Source: Campylobacterota bacterium
GTDB lineage: Bacteria > Campylobacterota > Campylobacteria > Campylobacterales > Sulfurovaceae
DNA length: 64,000 nt
Reading direction: 5' to 3'
Assembly (NCBI GenBank): GCA_003252535.1
Contig: QKDN01000031.1
Coordinates: 1-64,000, forward strand
Below the pieces are notes generated by a model. That model was given only the letters and a program-made list of their open reading frames with translations, was not told where the DNA came from and ran no database searches. Below, piece after piece: positions 61,577 to 64,000 of the stretch. The translations under genes and the position numbers were made by a program. How positions within the stretch are numbered: position 1 is the stretch's first letter; the number at the start of each line of letters is the position of its first letter.

Positions 61577-61579
61577 AGT

Positions 61580-61981
61580 ATGAAGTATTATATACTTGCA
61601 GCTATAGTGATTGTTTTTGTTGTGATCCTATTTGACTTACCAAGCAAAAGTCAGAAGTATGTAGAAGAAGCCAGCAAACAGTTCGATCCTGCTCGTTCAG
61701 AATTGCAACAAGGATTTAACAGCTATGTAAAAATGGCATGGACAAAGGAAGGTGTTGAATTTGGCTATATCTATCTGACCAATGGTGACAAGGTCAAGTA
61801 CTGGTTTCTCTCTCATCATCTCTCAGGCGATCTTGGGAGTACGCTGTTCGAGTTCTCTGATGGGGAACGTGTATATATGGATGGCGGTTTTTGTTGTGAA
61901 GTGCAGCTTCCTGAAAAACAGCTCAGGGACAGACAAGAGTTGGAGGAAGTCATTAAAGCGTATGATGATACGACACCATAG
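61580..61981 (+). CDS. Membrane-anchored hypothetical protein
   Basis: A 133-residue protein with an N-terminal membrane anchor (residues 3-19) and a soluble domain with EFGYIYLTNGDKVKYWFLSH and a CC pair in GGFCCEVQLP. Closely follows the preceding exported protein, so the two are probably one operon. No family recognised. A/T-rich relative to sucD. Confidence 0.55.
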   Translation: MKYYILAAIVIVFVVILFDLPSKSQKYVEEASKQFDPARSELQQGFNSYVKMAWTKEGVEFGYIYLTNGDKVKYWFLSHHLSGDLGSTLFEFSDGERVYMDGGFCCEVQLPEKQLRDRQELEEVIKAYDDTTP

Positions 61982-62009
61982 TATCATGACTTAAAAGCAG
62001 GAGGGAGCA

Positions 62010-62564
62010 TTGAAGATACGATCCAAAAAGGAGCTCCAGGAGTATGTCAACAGAGGTAAGAGCGCCAAATATATGTTCTTCTGGGGGCACCGTAGCAAGG
62101 GTACGGATGTCACAAAAGCATCCCTGAGCCAGTGGTATGGCATGCACTTCAGTAACAATGGTATCAGCTACATGAGCGCAGAGCACTATATGATGGCTGA
62201 GAAGGCCAGGCTCTTCGGTGACAGGGATGCATATCAGAAGATCATCAACGCATCAAACCCCGGTGCGGCAAAAGCATTCGGTCGTGAGGTGAGGGGCTTT
62301 GACGAAGAGATATGGGCACGAGAGAGATTTGGTATCGTTGTGGCTGATAATCTGCTGAAATTCAGCCAAAACAAGGAGCTTGCAGAGTTCCTTATCGGCA
62401 CGGGTCAGAGAGTACTGGTCGAGGCGAGCCCGGTGGATAGGATATGGGGCATAGGTCTGGCAGCAGATGACCACCGGGTAGAAAATCCGAATCTGTGGCG
62501 GGGAGAGAACCTGCTGGGATTTGCATTGATGGAAGTCAGGGATATGTTGGAAAAATCGGAATAA
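62010..62564 (+). CDS. NADAR-family N-glycosidase (YbiA-like)
   Basis: A 184-residue NADAR/YbiA domain protein: MFFWGHRSKG, LSQWYGMHFSNNGISYMSAEHYMMAEKA across about 39-66, NPGAAKAFGREVRGF, DRIWGIGLAADD, GENLLGFALMEVR. YbiA hydrolyses N-glycosidic bonds of early riboflavin intermediates; other NADAR proteins act on ADP-ribosyl adducts. Starts with TTG after AGGAGGGAG. Convergent with sucD. Confidence 0.88.
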   Translation: MKIRSKKELQEYVNRGKSAKYMFFWGHRSKGTDVTKASLSQWYGMHFSNNGISYMSAEHYMMAEKARLFGDRDAYQKIINASNPGAAKAFGREVRGFDEEIWARERFGIVVADNLLKFSQNKELAEFLIGTGQRVLVEASPVDRIWGIGLAADDHRVENPNLWRGENLLGFALMEVRDMLEKSE

Positions 62565-62577
62565 ACGGAGAGAAAAA

Positions 62578-62614
62578 CTTCCGTTCCTCTCTCCAAAGCG
62601 GAAGAGGAGGGAAG
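62578..62614. terminator. Possible bidirectional terminator
   Basis: An imperfect inverted repeat (CTTCC...CCTCT / AGAGG...GGAAG) lies between the converging NADAR and sucD stops. Confidence 0.4.
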
Positions 62615-62627
62615 TGTAAAGAAGAGA

Positions 62628-63500
62628 TTACTTCGAAAGTACTTCTTTGATCGCTTTGCCGATCTCTGCCGGAGAGACGACGACTTTTACACCTGCTGCT
62701 TCGAGGGCTGCCATCTTCTCGGCAGCCGTACCGGCCGATCCGGAGATGATCGCACCTGCGTGACCCATTCTCTTGCCTGCCGGAGCAGTCTGGCCTGCGA
62801 TGAACGCTACGACCGGCTTGGTGATGTGCTCTTTGATATAGGCTGCCGCCTGGATCTCGAGATCGCCGCCGATCTCACCGATCATGACGATCGCTTCTGT
62901 CTCAGGGTCAGCTTCGAACAGTGGAAGAAGCTGCTTGTAGCTAAGACCGATGATCGGGTCACCGCCGATACCTACAGCTGTAGTGATACCGAAACCTTCT
63001 CTTACTACCTGATTCGCACCTTCGTATGTAAGCGTACCTGACTTGGAGATAAGGCCTACGTTACCTTTTTTGAAGATCATGCCGGGCATGATACCGATCT
63101 TGCACTCTTCAGCTGTGATGATACCGGGGCAGTTTGGCCCGATGGTTTTCATACCATGCTTCGTAGCGTAGGCTTTTGCCGCCTGCATATCGCGCACAGG
63201 CGCACCCTCGGTGATGATGACCGCGAGCTCGATACCGGCATCAGCAGCTTCCATGACCGCATCGGCTACGAACGCGGGTGGAACGAATACCATAGAGACA
63301 GTAGCGCCTGTAGTAGCTACTGCTTCTTTGACCGTGTTGAACACAGGCTTGCCGAGGTGCTCCTGACCCCCTTTGTTCGGTGTGACACCGCCGACGATAT
63401 TTGTGCCGTATGCGATACACTGCTCAGCGTGGAATGTCCCCTCGCTACCTGTAAAACCCTGTACGATTACTTTTGTGTCTTTGTTTACCAGAATACTCAT
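62628..63500 (-). CDS. sucD: Succinyl-CoA ligase, alpha subunit
   Basis: A 290-residue subunit with the CoA-binding domain at the N terminus ([20 protein letters not shown] around 13-32), GPNCPGIIT, and [14 protein letters not shown] containing the phosphorylated His. With SucC it interconverts succinyl-CoA and succinate with ATP/ADP in the TCA cycle, running forward or reductively. AAAGGAGAA ribosome site. The sucC end lies upstream on the same strand but is separated by a four-helix-bundle gene. Confidence 0.95.
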   Translation of the reverse strand: MSILVNKDTKVIVQGFTGSEGTFHAEQCIAYGTNIVGGVTPNKGGQEHLGKPVFNTVKEAVATTGATVSMVFVPPAFVADAVMEAADAGIELAVIITEGAPVRDMQAAKAYATKHGMKTIGPNCPGIITAEECKIGIMPGMIFKKGNVGLISKSGTLTYEGANQVVREGFGITTAVGIGGDPIIGLSYKQLLPLFEADPETEAIVMIGEIGGDLEIQAAAYIKEHITKPVVAFIAGQTAPAGKRMGHAGAIISGSAGTAAEKMAALEAAGVKVVVSPAEIGKAIKEVLSK

Positions 63501-63532
63501 TTTATTTTCTCCTTTCAGTCGAAAAATAGCAT

Positions 63533-63927
63533 AGAGCTGAGAGCTTTGGGCTCAGAGCTTGTTGATAAGAGTATGTAACATACTCTGAATCTCAACTATT
63601 TTTTCTTTTAAATCTTTATCGCTATTGATATAACCCAATCTTCTAGCCAGTTCCAATTGAGTCCTGAGCTCAAAAAGCGAACCTCTTGCAATATACAAAA
63701 ACTGTTTGAACTCTTTATCAGAGTTCCGCCCCTTCCCTTCAGCTATATTGCTGGGGATAGAAACAGCCGAGCGATTGATTTGTGATACAAGATCATAGAT
63801 TTCACTCTTTGGAAAAGTTTGAGTCAGTCGATAGACCGACTCTACCAGTTCCATAGAACTTTGCCAAACCTTTAATTGTGTGAACACGAGATCAGCTCTA
63901 AGCTCTGTGCCTTATGCTCTTAGCTCT
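63533..63927 (-). mobile_element. IVS-like element: four-helix-bundle gene with 28-bp terminal inverted repeats
   Basis: The ends AGAGCTGAGAGCTTTGGGCT onward (63533-63560, plus strand) and AGAGCTAAGAGCATAAGGCA onward (63927-63900, minus strand) match at 23 of 28 positions as inverted repeats. The left end contains the stop codon of the enclosed gene; the right end contains the sucC stop codon. The gene-plus-palindromic-ends design recalls intervening sequences in 23S rRNA genes, which carry the same protein family. Confidence 0.7.
63552..63887 (-). CDS. Four-helix-bundle protein (S23/IVP family)
   Basis: A 111-residue protein of the S23 ribosomal-IVS family: LKVWQSSMELVESVYRLTQ, then QINRSAVSIPSNIAEGKGR (the hallmark) and FLYIARGSLFELRTQLELA. 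Related four-helix bundles occur in rRNA intervening sequences and as Avd in diversity-generating retroelements; the native role is unknown. GTG start without a Shine-Dalgarno site. It occupies the sucC-sucD gap and lies inside a pair of inverted repeats. Confidence 0.85.
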   Translation of the reverse strand: MFTQLKVWQSSMELVESVYRLTQTFPKSEIYDLVSQINRSAVSIPSNIAEGKGRNSDKEFKQFLYIARGSLFELRTQLELARRLGYINSDKDLKEKIVEIQSMLHTLINKL

Positions 63928-64000
63928 GCTTTGCAGCTGCTACTGCTTTTGCCGCACCGTCTGCGAGGTCGGTCGCTGCGATTACGTTTGCGATATTTGC
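63920..64000 (-). CDS. sucC: Succinyl-CoA ligase, beta subunit, C-terminal end
   Basis: Only the last 26 residues are visible, ending NVIAATDLADGAAKAVAAAK then Gln-Ser. The pattern fits the C terminus of SucC, as expected upstream of sucD. The final codons and TAA stop (63920-63922) lie within the terminal repeat of the inserted four-helix-bundle element, so the natural C terminus may have been changed. Confidence 0.7.
   Translation of the reverse strand, partial: ANIANVIAATDLADGAAKAVAAAKQS

Overview
The window reads as a chromosomal segment of a Campylobacterota (Epsilonproteobacteria) chemolithoautotroph, most like Sulfurovum or Sulfurimonas. Reasons: a monomeric NADP isocitrate dehydrogenase beside malate dehydrogenase, as in the Campylobacter-type central-carbon neighbourhood; a carboxynorspermidine synthase; a WaaC-LpxL-MsbA-WaaL lipooligosaccharide block; a multihaem cytochrome c; and Shine-Dalgarno-led genes with A/T-rich -10 boxes. 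The genus is an inference. No rRNA, tRNA, phage or CRISPR array was seen.

Layout. 1-7.0 kb: PAS-domain fragment, coiled-coil membrane protein, NAD synthetase, roadblock protein, HD-domain protein, carboxynorspermidine synthase, family 4 uracil-DNA glycosylase. 7.1-12.2 kb: outer membrane protein, then a four-gene Pqi-type lipid transport operon in which PqiA is encoded as two separate half-proteins, then a lipoprotein and a periplasmic thioredoxin. 12.2-17.0 kb: a CopZ-like zinc/[2Fe-2S] protein whose N-terminal half has no ATG/GTG/TTG start, a periplasmic protein coupled to a radical SAM enzyme, TcdA-like and SurE. 17.0-19.1 kb: RHH-PIN toxin-antitoxin and small A/T-rich genes among hairpin repeats. 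19.1-25.9 kb: Ybh-type ABC exporter and Pit phosphate transporter. 25.9-33.9 kb: MltG, Icd, two tandem malate dehydrogenases, Fur/PerR regulator, AhpC, a PolB-type exonuclease. 33.9-37.3 kb: small hypothetical genes, a second toxin-antitoxin pair and a nucleotidyltransferase. 37.3-53.2 kb: surface polysaccharide genes (sulfatase-type transferase with a membrane-anchored phosphatase, WaaC, LpxL, MsbA, two O-antigen ligase-like proteins, a second heptosyltransferase, an LPS kinase, a glycerophosphotransferase-like protein, UDP-glucuronate epimerase, UDP-glucose dehydrogenase, HldE). 53.2-64 kb: TIM-barrel protein, orphan PotD, nine-haem lipoprotein cytochrome, DUF502 protein, SUKH protein, Phd-YoeB module, small accessory genes, NADAR protein, and sucD/sucC interrupted by a four-helix-bundle element.

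Functionally, Icd, Mdh and SucCD serve the (probably reductive) TCA cycle. HldE makes ADP-heptose precursor for the heptosyltransferases, and LpxL, MsbA and the ligases finish and export lipid A-core. Ugd and the epimerase supply UDP-glucuronate and UDP-galacturonate.

The most unusual signals are non-coding or element-like: (1) a 395-bp four-helix-bundle gene bounded by 28-bp inverted repeats that has landed between sucC and sucD and supplies the sucC stop codon; (2) a ~100-bp dispersed repeat in two copies with compensatory stem changes; (3) paired GTAG hairpins resembling REPINs at three loci; (4) a toxin-antitoxin cassette between two copies of a 39-bp hairpin repeat; (5) a perfect inverted repeat burying the ahpC ribosome binding site; (6) the apparent ATT start of the CopZ-like gene.
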